Assembly (NCBI RefSeq): GCF_018919395.1
Contig: NZ_JAHLME010000003.1
Span: 806,001 to 870,000, forward strand
DNA from: Geomonas azotofigens
Lineage (GTDB): Bacteria; Desulfobacterota; Desulfuromonadia; Geobacterales; Geobacteraceae
Length of the DNA: 64,000 nucleotides
Reading direction: 5' to 3'
How positions within the stretch are numbered: the first letter of the stretch is position 1; every line of letters begins with the position of its first letter. Positions 48,011-56,312 of the stretch are shown here, piece after piece. The notes under the pieces were generated by a model. The model saw nothing but the letters and a program-made list of their open reading frames with translations, was not told the DNA's origin and searched no databases. A program made the translations under genes and the position numbers.

Positions 48011-48301
48011 ATGAGCGACTCGTCAAAGAACAAGCTGAATACCCGCGTGAAAAGGATCGCCGGACAGGTAGCCGGTATCGAGCGGATGCTGGAGGAGAAG
48101 CGCTACTGCGTTGATATCCTGAACCAGATTTCCGCCGTGCGCTCCGCGCTCGATGCGTTGGGCGTCGAACTGCTGACCCGTCACCTCGAGAACTGCGTCT
48201 TGGGGCAGGGGGGTGACAAGCAACACGACCAGGCCAAGCCGATGAGCCAGCAGCAGTTGCTGGACGAGGTCAAGACGGCATTGTCACGGTTTCTCAAGTA
48301 G
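48011..48301 (+). CDS. csoR: CsoR-family copper-sensing repressor
   Basis: 96 residues, four-helix DUF156 fold. The Cu(I)-binding triad is C33 (RYCVDIL), H58 (THRHLEN region, LTRHLENC) and C62. The first residues with NTRVKRIAGQVAGIERMLEE are the family signature. It should repress its own operon, which includes copA and the small HMBD gene, and release on Cu(I). GGAGGGAGCC precedes the ATG. Cys-His-Cys rather than the frmR pattern supports copper over formaldehyde. Confidence 0.93.
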   Translation: MSDSSKNKLNTRVKRIAGQVAGIERMLEEKRYCVDILNQISAVRSALDALGVELLTRHLENCVLGQGGDKQHDQAKPMSQQQLLDEVKTALSRFLK

Positions 48302-48322
48302 CCGGCAAGGGAGGAGAGAATC

Positions 48323-50809
48323 ATGTCTGAAACAGTTTTGACACGCGACCCGGTCTGCGGCATGGAGGTCCCGGAATCGGCGCCGCTTTCCACGGTGCAT
48401 GGCGGCGTCACCTATAAATTTTGCTCCGCGAGTTGCCTGGAGAAGTTCCTGGCCTCGCCCGAGACCTATCTCGAGGAAGGCACCGCGTCAGCACCGGTCG
48501 CGGCGCCCGCACCGGAGCGGGTGGAACAGTGCGAGCTGCCCCTCCTGGGCATGAGCTGCGCCGGGTGCGCCGGCCGCATCGAGAAGACGCTGAACGCGAC
48601 GCCGGGAGTCGTCACCGCCGCGGTAAACTTCGCCACGACCCGCGCCACCATCAAGTACGACCCCAGGGGCACGACACCTGACGGGCTGAAGCGGGTGGTG
48701 CGCGACATGGGCTATGACGTACTGGAGTCCGGCGGCGAGGGGGAGGCGGACGAGGCCGGGATGCTGGAAGCGCAGACCCAGGTGCACGAGGCGCAGTACC
48801 GGAAGAACCGGACCAAGTTCGTGCTGGCGCTGGCCCTGACCCTGCCGGTTGCCGTGTTGGCCATGGGTGGCCACGTGGTGCCGGCCCTGGCGGACGCCTT
48901 CAACTTCCCCGGACGCTCCTGGGTAGAGCTCGCCCTCACAACTCCGGTGCTGTTCTGGGCCGGCCGCGAGTTCTTCACCGGCGCCTGGACCGCCGCCAAA
49001 CACCGCGTGGCGGACATGAACACCCTGGTTGCCCTGGGCACCCTGTCCGCATACCTCTTCAGCCTGGTCGCGACCATCACTCCCGAATGGCTCATGGCCG
49101 GGGCTGGCGCGGCGGGCGCACACGGCCACGCCATGGCCTCGCCGGTCGGCGTCTACTACGAGGTGGCGGCCATCATCGTCACCCTGATCCTGATGGGGCG
49201 ACTCCTGGAGGCGCGCGCCCGCAGCAAGACCAGCGGCGCCATTCACGCGCTGATCGGTCTGCAGCCCAAGCTGGCCCGCGTGATTCGCGACGGCAGGGAG
49301 GAGGATATCCCCATCACCGAGGTGCAACTGGGCGAGGTGATCGTGGTGCGTCCCGGCGAGAAGGTCCCGGTCGACGGCGAGGTGGTCGAGGGAACCTCCT
49401 CGGTCGACGAGAGCATGCTGACCGGCGAACCGCTGCCGGTGCACAAGAAGACGGGCGACACGGTGATCGGCGCCACCCTGAACAAGACCGGCTCGTTCCG
49501 GATGCGTGCCACCAGGATCGGCAAGGACACCGTGCTGCAGCAGATCGTACGCCTGGTGCAGCAGGCCCAGGGGAGCAAGGCTCCCATCCAGCGTCTCGCC
49601 GACCTGATCGCGAGCTACTTCGTTCCCGTCGTCATCAGTCTCGCCATCGCCACCTTCGTGATCTGGTTTGACGTCTCGCCGCCCGAGACGCGTCTCAACA
49701 TGGCGGTACTCACCTTCGTCTCCGTTTTGATCATCGCCTGCCCCTGCGCCCTCGGTCTTGCCACCCCGACCGCCATCATGGTCGGCACCGGGCGCGGCGC
49801 CCAGAGCGGCATCCTGATCAAGGGGGGTGAGGCGCTGGAAACCGCCCACAAGCTGACCACCGTGGTGCTGGACAAAACCGGCACCATCACCCGCGGCGTC
49901 CCGGTCGTTACCGACGTCGAGACCGAGGGGCCGGACCGGCAGACCTTGCTGCGGTTGGCTGCCTCCGCTGAAGCGGGGAGCGAGCACCCACTCGGCGAGG
50001 CGATTGTGCGCTCGGCGGAAGAGCAGGGGCTTGACCGGCTGCCGGTGAGCGGTTTCAACGCCATACCCGGTCACGGCATCGAGGCAGAGGTCGGCGGGAA
50101 AAAGATACTGATCGGCACCGAACTGCTCCTCACCAACCACGGCATCGCCGTCGATCCGTCGAAGGCGCACCGGCTCGCCGACGCGGGAAAAACGCCGGTG
50201 CTGGTAGCCATCGACGGGAGTTTCGCAGGCGTCATCGCTGTCGCCGACCCGATCAAGGAGACGTCCGCCGCCGCCGTTAAGCGCCTGCACGACCTCGGGC
50301 TCGAGGTGATCATGCTGACCGGCGACAATCGTCGCACCGCAGATTCCATCGCCCGTCAGGTAGGCGTGGACCGGGTGGTCGCCGAGGTGCTGCCGGACGG
50401 CAAGGGGGAAGAGGTCAAGAAACTGCAGGCGCAGGGCAAGGTGGTGGCCATGGTTGGGGATGGCATCAACGACGCCCCGGCGCTGGCGCAGGCCGACGTC
50501 GGCATCGCCATGGGGAGCGGCACCGACGTCGCCATCGAGGCGGCCGACATCACGCTGGTACGCGGCGACCTAAACGGCGTCATCTCCAGCATCGCGCTCT
50601 CCCGCGCCACCATCGCCAACATCAAGCAGAACCTGTTCTTCGCCTTCATTTACAACATCCTCGGCATACCGATCGCGGCGGGGATCCTGTACCCGTTCAC
50701 CGGGTGGCTCCTAAGCCCGATCATCGCTTCGCTCACCATGGCGCTCTCGTCCGTGAGCGTGGTCAGTAACGCGCTGCGTTTGCGCGGGTTTACCGTAGAG
50801 AGGGGATAA
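48323..50809 (+). CDS. copA: Cu+/Ag+ exporting P1B-type ATPase with YHS and HMA domains
   Basis: 828 residues. A YHS metal domain (about 9-50, DPVCGMEVP), one HMA domain with CAGC (C79-x2-C82), six to eight helices, TGEP actuator (about 370), CPC in [13 protein letters not shown] (about 473-475), DKTGT with Asp about 517, SEHP (about 553) and GDGINDAP. This is the CopA-type exporter that pumps Cu(I) or Ag(I) from the cytoplasm to the periplasm. It follows csoR by 21 bp with GGAGGAGAGAATC before the ATG. Confidence 0.96.
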   Translation: MSETVLTRDPVCGMEVPESAPLSTVHGGVTYKFCSASCLEKFLASPETYLEEGTASAPVAAPAPERVEQCELPLLGMSCAGCAGRIEKTLNATPGVVTAAVNFATTRATIKYDPRGTTPDGLKRVVRDMGYDVLESGGEGEADEAGMLEAQTQVHEAQYRKNRTKFVLALALTLPVAVLAMGGHVVPALADAFNFPGRSWVELALTTPVLFWAGREFFTGAWTAAKHRVADMNTLVALGTLSAYLFSLVATITPEWLMAGAGAAGAHGHAMASPVGVYYEVAAIIVTLILMGRLLEARARSKTSGAIHALIGLQPKLARVIRDGREEDIPITEVQLGEVIVVRPGEKVPVDGEVVEGTSSVDESMLTGEPLPVHKKTGDTVIGATLNKTGSFRMRATRIGKDTVLQQIVRLVQQAQGSKAPIQRLADLIASYFVPVVISLAIATFVIWFDVSPPETRLNMAVLTFVSVLIIACPCALGLATPTAIMVGTGRGAQSGILIKGGEALETAHKLTTVVLDKTGTITRGVPVVTDVETEGPDRQTLLRLAASAEAGSEHPLGEAIVRSAEEQGLDRLPVSGFNAIPGHGIEAEVGGKKILIGTELLLTNHGIAVDPSKAHRLADAGKTPVLVAIDGSFAGVIAVADPIKETSAAAVKRLHDLGLEVIMLTGDNRRTADSIARQVGVDRVVAEVLPDGKGEEVKKLQAQGKVVAMVGDGINDAPALAQADVGIAMGSGTDVAIEAADITLVRGDLNGVISSIALSRATIANIKQNLFFAFIYNILGIPIAAGILYPFTGWLLSPIIASLTMALSSVSVVSNALRLRGFTVERG

Positions 50810-50811
50810 CC

Positions 50812-51030
50812 ATGGACACGGCTCAAATACTCGTAACGTTGGGCGGAGTGGCGCTCATCGCCGGCAACCTCTGGTTCTTTTTCGGGAAAAAGGCTACCAT
50901 CAAGCCTGTCGCCGCGAAGGGAGCCCTGTATGCCTGCCCGATGCACCCCTGGATCACCAGCGATGATCCGTCCGCGGATTGTTCGATCTGCGGGATGAAG
51001 CTGGTCAGAAGTGACGAGGCGGGCAAGTAA
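50812..51030 (+). CDS. Small membrane-anchored heavy-metal-binding domain protein
   Basis: 72 residues: one N-terminal membrane helix (about 7-25) and then a compact HMBD (residues 39-65) with ACPMHP (C42, H45) and CSICGM (C57-x2-C60). The same domain is at the N-terminus of CusB-like proteins in this window. The start is 2 bp after the copA stop, so it is in the csoR-copA operon. It probably takes metal from CopA in the periplasm and hands it to the Cus system (inference). Confidence 0.85.
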   Translation: MDTAQILVTLGGVALIAGNLWFFFGKKATIKPVAAKGALYACPMHPWITSDDPSADCSICGMKLVRSDEAGK

Positions 51031-51049
51031 CGGCACCACGGCCGTGTGT

Positions 51050-51079
51050 GGAATATTCTGCTGAGTACGTGGAATATTC
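51050..51079 (+). promoter_or_regulatory. Paired GGAATATTC boxes (candidate activator site 1)
   Basis: GGAATATTC at 51050-51058 and again at 51071-51079, 21 bp apart, the second extending to the perfect palindrome GGAATATTCC. The pair lies 79 bp upstream of the sigma-54-like element. The same pairing occurs upstream of cusC and 59597. Confidence 0.65.
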
Positions 51080-51157
51080 CCCCGCGGCCGTTGCCGTGTC
51101 TTGACGTCGGCACTGTGCTGAAACGGGAATACGGGGAGTTAGCCCCTGTATCGTCCT

Positions 51158-51174
51158 TTGGCATGACACTTGAT
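51158..51174 (+). promoter_or_regulatory. Sigma-54-like promoter of the ABC exporter operon
   Basis: TTGGCATGACACTTGAT fits the YTGGCACGNNNNTTGCW consensus except T for C in the -24 block and A for C at the -12 GC. The register is right. It lies 79 bp after the GAATATTC pair, with a long leader before the ATG at 51449. Confidence 0.45.
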
Positions 51175-51265
51175 TAAACGTTATCCGGTCGTCGTTGAAA
51201 AAGGCTGTCGCGGGGCTCCTCCTCCTCGGTCCCGCGGCAGCTTTCAATGCCGGCGACCTCCCTTT

Positions 51266-51381
51266 ACCCGGCCTTCGGCCACCCTTTCCCGGAGGGCGAG
51301 GGTATGGTCAGCGACGGACAACCACCCGGCCTTCGGCCACCCTCTCCCAGGGGGCGAGGGTATGGTCAGCAACGAACACAC
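51266..51381. repeat. 58-bp tandem repeat, two copies
   Basis: ACCCGGCCTTCGGCCACCCT begins both copies (51266 and 51324). Each continues with a C-rich/G-rich hairpin, then GGCGAGGGTATGGTCAGC. The repeats form strong inverted structures and lie in the leader of the ABC exporter operon. Confidence 0.8.
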
Positions 51382-51388
51382 GTCCACT

Positions 51389-51414
51389 GTAGGGGCGAAT
51401 AATCATTCGCCCTT
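51389..51414. repeat. REP-like palindrome copy 5
   Basis: TAGGGGCGAATAATCATTCG followed by CCC, the element described at 26519-26592 and 47782-47922. It ends 35 bp before the ABC permease start. Confidence 0.8.
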
Positions 51415-51448
51415 ACTTGCACCGATCGACACGCATCTCGGAGACAAG

Positions 51449-52609
51449 ATGAAACTGCACACCATCTCGATCAACAACCTGAAACGCCGCAAGGCCAAGA
51501 TGGCGTTTTTGACCATCGGCCTCATGGTCGGCATCGCCACCATCGTGACCCTGGTCACCCTGACCCGCTCCATGTCCAACGACATCGAGCGGAAGATGGA
51601 CGAGTTCGGCGCCAACATCCTGATCACCCCGCAGAGCAACGGCCTGTCCATGAACTATGGCGGCATCAACCTCGGGGGTGTCACCTTCGATCAGCGCGAG
51701 ATCAAGCAGGAGGACCTGGACAAGGTCCGCAAGATCAAGAACAACAAGAACATCTCCTCCATCTCGCCCAAGGTACTGGGCGGCGTCAAGGTGGGGACGC
51801 ACGACGTGCTGCTGGTCGGCGTCGACTTCGCGGCCGAACTGAAGATGAAGCAGTGGTGGCAGATCTTCGGCAGCGAGCCCAAGGGCGACAACGAGGTCCT
51901 CTTGGGGAGCGACGCCTCCAACACCCTCAACGCGACGTCGGGCGACAGCTTCGAGATCAAGGGCGAGAAGTTCAAGGTCGCCGGCGTCCTGAACCAGACC
52001 GGTTCGCAGGACGATTCCCTGGTCTTCATCGCGCTGCCCAAGGCGCAGAAGATCCTCGGCAAGGAAGGGAAGATCACCATGGCCGAGGTCGCGGCTCTCT
52101 GCTCTGGTTGCCCGATCTCCGACATGGTCAACCAGATCGCTGAGCTGCTCCCGGACAGCAAGGTTTCCGCGATCCAGCAGGTGGTGGCCGGACGTCTCAA
52201 GGCCCTGGACCAGTTCAAACGCTTCTCCTATGCCATGGCCAGCGTCGTCGTCTTCATCGGCTCCCTCATCGTCTTCGTGACCATGATGGGGAGCGTCAAC
52301 GAGCGCACCACCGAAATCGGTGTCTTTCGTGCCATCGGCTTCAGAAAGAGCCACATCATGCGCATCATCCTGCTGGAGGCCGCGTTGGTGAGCCTTCTGG
52401 CCGGCGTGCTCGGCTACGCGGCGGGTATGGGGGGCGCCAAGCTCGCGCTTCCGTTCATGGCCGAAACCAAGAATGCCCACCTGGTCTGGGACACCACGAT
52501 TGCCTTTGGCTCGATAGCGCTGGCGCTGCTGCTCGGCATCCTGGCGAGTCTCTACCCGGCGCTGCACGCGAGCAAGATGGACCCGACCGAGGCCCTTCGG
52601 GCACTTTAG
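51449..52609 (+). CDS. MacB-like ABC transporter permease in the metal region
   Basis: 386 residues with FtsX/MacB topology: TM1 (about 18-40), a periplasmic domain (about 45-260), then three C-terminal helices with RTTEIGVFRAIGFRKSHIM and an ending KMDPTEALRAL. The start is ATG 51449, with GGAGACAAG before it; the frame is open much further upstream through repeat DNA. It overlaps nothing but is 10 bp before its ATPase. Its place between copA and cusCBA, behind a shared activator box, points to metal-related export or envelope repair. Confidence 0.88.
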   Translation: MKLHTISINNLKRRKAKMAFLTIGLMVGIATIVTLVTLTRSMSNDIERKMDEFGANILITPQSNGLSMNYGGINLGGVTFDQREIKQEDLDKVRKIKNNKNISSISPKVLGGVKVGTHDVLLVGVDFAAELKMKQWWQIFGSEPKGDNEVLLGSDASNTLNATSGDSFEIKGEKFKVAGVLNQTGSQDDSLVFIALPKAQKILGKEGKITMAEVAALCSGCPISDMVNQIAELLPDSKVSAIQQVVAGRLKALDQFKRFSYAMASVVVFIGSLIVFVTMMGSVNERTTEIGVFRAIGFRKSHIMRIILLEAALVSLLAGVLGYAAGMGGAKLALPFMAETKNAHLVWDTTIAFGSIALALLLGILASLYPALHASKMDPTEALRAL

Positions 52610-52619
52610 AGAGGACGAC

Positions 52620-53288
52620 ATGGCGATCATACAGATGAAGAACGTGAAGAAGCAGTACCAGACCGGCTCCGACCTGGTCGAGGCGCTGCGCGGCGTGGAC
52701 ATAACCATCGAGGCGGGCGAGTTCATCACCATCATGGGGCAGTCCGGCTCGGGCAAGAGCACGCTCCTCTCGGTCCTGGGCGGGATGAACCATCCCACCA
52801 GCGGCGAGGTCGAGATGGCAGGGGTTAAGCTGTACCAGTTGAAAAGCGAGGAGTTGGCCGACTTCAGGGCGCAGAACCTTGGTTTCGTGTTCCAGTCGTT
52901 CCACCTGATCCAGTACCTGACCGCCCTGGAGAACGTCATGCTGCCGCTGGCCATCGTGAAGATGAGCACGGCCGCCAAGAAAGAGGCGGCCCGCCAGGCG
53001 CTGGAGCGGGTTGGGCTTGGTTCCAAGACCGACCGGCTCCCCAATCAGCTCTCCGGGGGCGAGCAGGAACGCGTCGCGATCGCCCGCGCCATCGTCAACA
53101 ACCCGCACATCCTGCTCGCGGACGAACCGACGGGTAACCTCGATTCCAAAACCAGCGAGGAAGTCATGGCGCTGTTCAGGCAACTGAATGAAGCGGGACA
53201 GACGGTGGTGATGGTCACTCATAACCCGGAAAACGGCGCTTATTCGGATCGAACCATCCATTTGAAAGACGGCTTGATCAGCGCGTAG
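52620..53288 (+). CDS. ABC transporter ATP-binding protein (LolD/MacB type)
   Basis: 222 residues: Walker A GQSGSGKST (about 41-49), Q-loop FVFQSFHLIQYLTALENV, signature LSGGEQERVAIARA, and Walker B ILLADEPTGNLD with the H-loop THNPENG. This is the partner of the preceding permease. It is followed by a possible terminator at 53320-53370. It closely resembles the second ATPase of MacB-type exporters without a built-in permease. Confidence 0.93.
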   Translation: MAIIQMKNVKKQYQTGSDLVEALRGVDITIEAGEFITIMGQSGSGKSTLLSVLGGMNHPTSGEVEMAGVKLYQLKSEELADFRAQNLGFVFQSFHLIQYLTALENVMLPLAIVKMSTAAKKEAARQALERVGLGSKTDRLPNQLSGGEQERVAIARAIVNNPHILLADEPTGNLDSKTSEEVMALFRQLNEAGQTVVMVTHNPENGAYSDRTIHLKDGLISA

Positions 53289-53319
53289 AAGGCAGAAACC
53301 TGTCGGTACATAGAAAGAT

Positions 53320-53370
53320 CTGGAGGACCACACACTATTTCAAGAGGGTGTCCTTCAGATTTTTCTTTTT
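53320..53370 (+). terminator. Probable terminator of the ABC exporter operon
   Basis: An imperfect stem pairs CTGGAGGACCACAC with GGTGTCCTTCAG, followed by a T-rich run (53360-53370). The pairing has mismatches. Confidence 0.55.
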
Positions 53371-53413
53371 GAGCCGAAGGATCAATGATAAGACAAGCCC
53401 GTTCTGTTGTGTA

Positions 53414-53442
53414 TAATATTCCACGATAACTGCCGAATATCC
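53414..53442 (+). promoter_or_regulatory. Paired AATATTCC boxes (candidate activator site 2)
   Basis: TAATATTCC (53414-53422) and CGAATATCC (53434-53442) are 20 bp apart, matching the GAATAT half-sites of site 1. They sit 57 bp upstream of the sigma-54-like element for cusCBA. Confidence 0.55.
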
Positions 53443-53498
53443 TTCGCATTGTGGAGAGTCCGCACTGCGTGATGCTATGGAAAACAGGCATTTAGAAG

Positions 53499-53515
53499 TG
53501 GGCACGGATCGTGTA
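53499..53515 (+). promoter_or_regulatory. Weak sigma-54-like promoter of cusCBA
   Basis: TGGGCACGGATCGTGTA keeps GG-N10 register and GGCACG, but has T for C at -12. About 40 bp upstream of the cusC ATG. On its own this match is weak; position relative to the boxes supports it. Confidence 0.4.
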
Positions 53516-53555
53516 GATCCATTGTGAACGCTACCGCCACGTTTCTGGAGTCGCC

Positions 53556-54833
53556 ATGAAATACCGGCTTTTCCCGCTGTACCTGTTGTTGTCCATCCTG
53601 ATGACCGCCCCTGCGGTTCTCGCCGAAGAGGCAAAACCCGCCACGGAAAACCTCGACCAACTGGTTCAGACGGCTTTGACCAACAATCCCGAACTCAAGT
53701 CGTCCTCTGCGCGTTGGGAGATGTATAAGAGCCGCATCAAGCAGGCGGGGGCCCTCGAAGATCCCATGCTGATGCTGAAGCTGCAAAACATGATCGTCAC
53801 CGATCCGCTTAGCTTCAACAAGGACTCCATGACCCAGAAGGTGGTCGGCATCAGCCAGTTGATCCCGTTTGCCGGCAAGAGGAAGCTGAAGGAAGACATA
53901 GCTTCCGCCGAGGCGGAGACCTACCGCTGGACCGTCGAGGAGCGCAAGCTCGAACTGACCCGGATGGTGCGCGAGGCCTACTACCAGGTCTACTTCACCG
54001 ACAAGTCCCTGGCGATCATCGACAAGAACATCAAGATTCTCGACGACTTCATCACCCTGGCGCAGACCAAGTACTCGGTCGGGCAGGGGGCGCAGCAGGA
54101 TATCTACAAGGCCCTCCTGGAACGTTCCAAGATGCTCGACATGAAGATCTCGCTGGAGCAGCAGCGCCGCAGCCTCGAGGTGAGCCTGAACTCGTTGCTG
54201 AACCGCCCCCAGAGCACCAAGGTCGGCGCTGTCGCGGACTTCAAACTGTCGCCCTTCACCTACACCCCGGAGCAGTTGGTCGACCTCGCCGAGGAGAACC
54301 GGCCGCAGCTCAAGTCGGTCAAGGCGCAGATCGAGAAGGGGAGGGCGGGGCACCTGCTGGCGCAGAAGGAATCCTACCCCGACTTCAACGTCTCATTCGA
54401 GTACATGCAGCGCCAGAAGGCCATGGGGAGCGACGGTTCCGACATGTACTCGCTGGGCGTCACCTTCAACCTCCCCATCCAGAAGGAGCGGCGCGCCGCC
54501 ATGCGGGCCGAGTCCTCCTCCGAGATCAACATGGCCAGCGAGGAACTGAACGGAGCGCGCAACACCATCTCTTCGGGAGTGAACGACCTCCTGGCGCAGA
54601 TGGAGCGGCGCAGGAAGCTGATCGACCTGTACCTCACCGGCATCATCCCGCAGGCGGAGCAGTCGCTGGAGTCGGCGGTCATCGGCTACCGGGTCAACAA
54701 GGTGGACTTCCTGACCCTCTTGGACAACCGGGTCACCCTGTTCAATTACGAGCGCGAATATTACGATTCGATGGCTGATTACCAGATGAAGCTGGCCCAG
54801 CTCGAAGCGTTGGTGGGCAAGGACCTGCAGTAA
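53556..54833 (+). CDS. cusC: CusC-like outer membrane metal efflux channel
   Basis: 425 residues, TolC family, with a signal peptide (about 1-23, ending VLA) and two efflux repeats (DQLVQTALTNNPELKSSSAR; EQLVDLAEENRPQLKSVKAQ). It is the outer membrane part of a Cus-type RND pump, upstream of cusB and cusA in the same operon (42 bp gap to cusB). Shorter than CusC of E. coli (457 residues), with no lipobox Cys at the signal end. A second TolC in the window (23658) belongs to the MacAB-like operon. Confidence 0.88.
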   Translation: MKYRLFPLYLLLSILMTAPAVLAEEAKPATENLDQLVQTALTNNPELKSSSARWEMYKSRIKQAGALEDPMLMLKLQNMIVTDPLSFNKDSMTQKVVGISQLIPFAGKRKLKEDIASAEAETYRWTVEERKLELTRMVREAYYQVYFTDKSLAIIDKNIKILDDFITLAQTKYSVGQGAQQDIYKALLERSKMLDMKISLEQQRRSLEVSLNSLLNRPQSTKVGAVADFKLSPFTYTPEQLVDLAEENRPQLKSVKAQIEKGRAGHLLAQKESYPDFNVSFEYMQRQKAMGSDGSDMYSLGVTFNLPIQKERRAAMRAESSSEINMASEELNGARNTISSGVNDLLAQMERRRKLIDLYLTGIIPQAEQSLESAVIGYRVNKVDFLTLLDNRVTLFNYEREYYDSMADYQMKLAQLEALVGKDLQ

Positions 54834-54875
54834 TCCCTGCAAAGTGAAATTTATTACCCCGCGAGGTACTTATTC

Positions 54876-56279
54876 ATGAACAAAAGCGTCAAGGTCGCAA
54901 TTCCCATCGTTCTCGTCCTGGTAGTGGCTGCAGCCGGCGGCGGATACTACCTGTGGCACCAGAAGCACCAGGCGCCGGCCGGGAAGGAAAAGGCGGCCCA
55001 GGGACAGGTGCTCTACACCTGCGCCATGCACCCCTTCATCATCAAGGACAAGCCGGGAACCTGCCCCATCTGCGGCATGCAGCTGATCAAGAAGGTTGAG
55101 GGGACCCAGGCCAGCGCCGAGGAGCAGAAGATGCTCGGGCACGTCTCGCTGTCGCCGACCCAGTCGGTCATGGCCAACGTAGCCACGGTGCCGGCCGATT
55201 ACGCACCGCTATCCAAGGAGATCAACGCCGTCGGCATCGTCCAGTACGACCAGTCCAGGCAGGCGAAGGTGACCGCGTGGGTGGCGGGCCGCATCGACAA
55301 GCTGAACGTGAACACGGTGGGCGCCTTCGTCTCCAAGGGAAGGCCGGTCGCCGAGATCTACTCGCCGGACCTGGTCGCCGCGCAGCAGGAATATCTGCTG
55401 GCCCTGAGAAGCCGCGAGCAGTTCAAGAAGTCGAGCATCGACGCCATTTCCCAGGGCGGTGAGGGGCTGGTGGCCTCCGCGCGCCAGCGACTGAAACTCC
55501 TCGGGGTGAAGGACGAGCAGATCGCCGGCCTGGAGAAGGCGGGACACCCCAACATCAAGCTCCCCATCTACACGCCGCTCTCGGGCGTCGTGATCGAGAA
55601 GGTGGTCCAGGAAGGGCAGTACGTCAACATGGGCGACCCGCTCTTCAACATCGCCGACCTCTCCACCGTCTGGGTGGACGTCGAGGTGTACGAGAACGAG
55701 TTCAGCTTCGTGAAGATGGGGCAGCGGGTGGAAATCCTCTCCCAATCGTACCCGGGCAAGACCTTCTCCGGGCGCGTCTCCTTCATCTACCCCTTCCTCG
55801 ATCCCAAGACCCGGACCGTGAAGGTGAGGGTGGAACTCGCCAACCCCGGGCTCAAGCTGAAACCCGACATGTTCGTCAACGCCTCCATTAAGGCGCCGCT
55901 GGGGAACGCGCTGGTGGTTCCGGCCACCGCGCTCATGGACACCGGCAAGCGCCAGGTGGTCTGGGTCGAGTCCCAGCCCGGCATGTTCGAACCGCATGAC
56001 GTGCAGGTTGGCGCACGCGTCGGCGACAAGGTGCAGATCCTTTCCGGCCTGAAGCAGGGTGACAAGGTGGCGGCTTCCGGAGGCTACCTGATCGATTCCG
56101 AGTCGCAGCTCGCCGGCGGCAGCGGTGGCGGCGGTCACGAAGGGCATACCGGCGGGGCCGCAACTCCGGCCGCACCGGCCGCACCGGGAGCGGGCGATCA
56201 CCAGGGTCACGGTGCCCCGGCCGCACCGGCCGCGCCCAAAAAAGGCGGCAGCATGGATATGGGCGACATGAAGATGTAG
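54876..56279 (+). CDS. cusB: CusB-like periplasmic adaptor with heavy-metal-binding domain
   Basis: 467 residues: an N-terminal membrane anchor (about 6-26), HMBD (C49, H52, C63-x2-C66; YTCAMHP then CPICGM), hairpin (about 160-235), the membrane-fusion barrel with YTPLSGVVIEKVVQEGQYV and PGKTFSGRVSFIYPFLD, and a C-terminal Ala/Pro/Gly- and His/Met-rich tail (HEGH, HQGHG, MDMGDMKM). The Cys/His site and Met-rich tail indicate Cu(I)/Ag(I) handling. It passes metal to CusA. A GCGAGG site precedes the ATG. Confidence 0.93.
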   Translation: MNKSVKVAIPIVLVLVVAAAGGGYYLWHQKHQAPAGKEKAAQGQVLYTCAMHPFIIKDKPGTCPICGMQLIKKVEGTQASAEEQKMLGHVSLSPTQSVMANVATVPADYAPLSKEINAVGIVQYDQSRQAKVTAWVAGRIDKLNVNTVGAFVSKGRPVAEIYSPDLVAAQQEYLLALRSREQFKKSSIDAISQGGEGLVASARQRLKLLGVKDEQIAGLEKAGHPNIKLPIYTPLSGVVIEKVVQEGQYVNMGDPLFNIADLSTVWVDVEVYENEFSFVKMGQRVEILSQSYPGKTFSGRVSFIYPFLDPKTRTVKVRVELANPGLKLKPDMFVNASIKAPLGNALVVPATALMDTGKRQVVWVESQPGMFEPHDVQVGARVGDKVQILSGLKQGDKVAASGGYLIDSESQLAGGSGGGGHEGHTGGAATPAAPAAPGAGDHQGHGAPAAPAAPKKGGSMDMGDMKM

Positions 56280-56312
56280 TTGTTGGAATTACTATGAGCA
56301 CTGAGGTTTTAC

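Larger units (their letters stand above)
51031..51448. other. Repeat-rich regulatory gap between csoR-copA and the ABC exporter
   Basis: 418 bp: paired GAATATTC boxes (51050-51079), a sigma-54-like promoter (51158-51174), a 58-bp tandem repeat (51266-51381), and a REP-like palindrome (51389-51414). No gene was seen. Confidence 0.6.
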
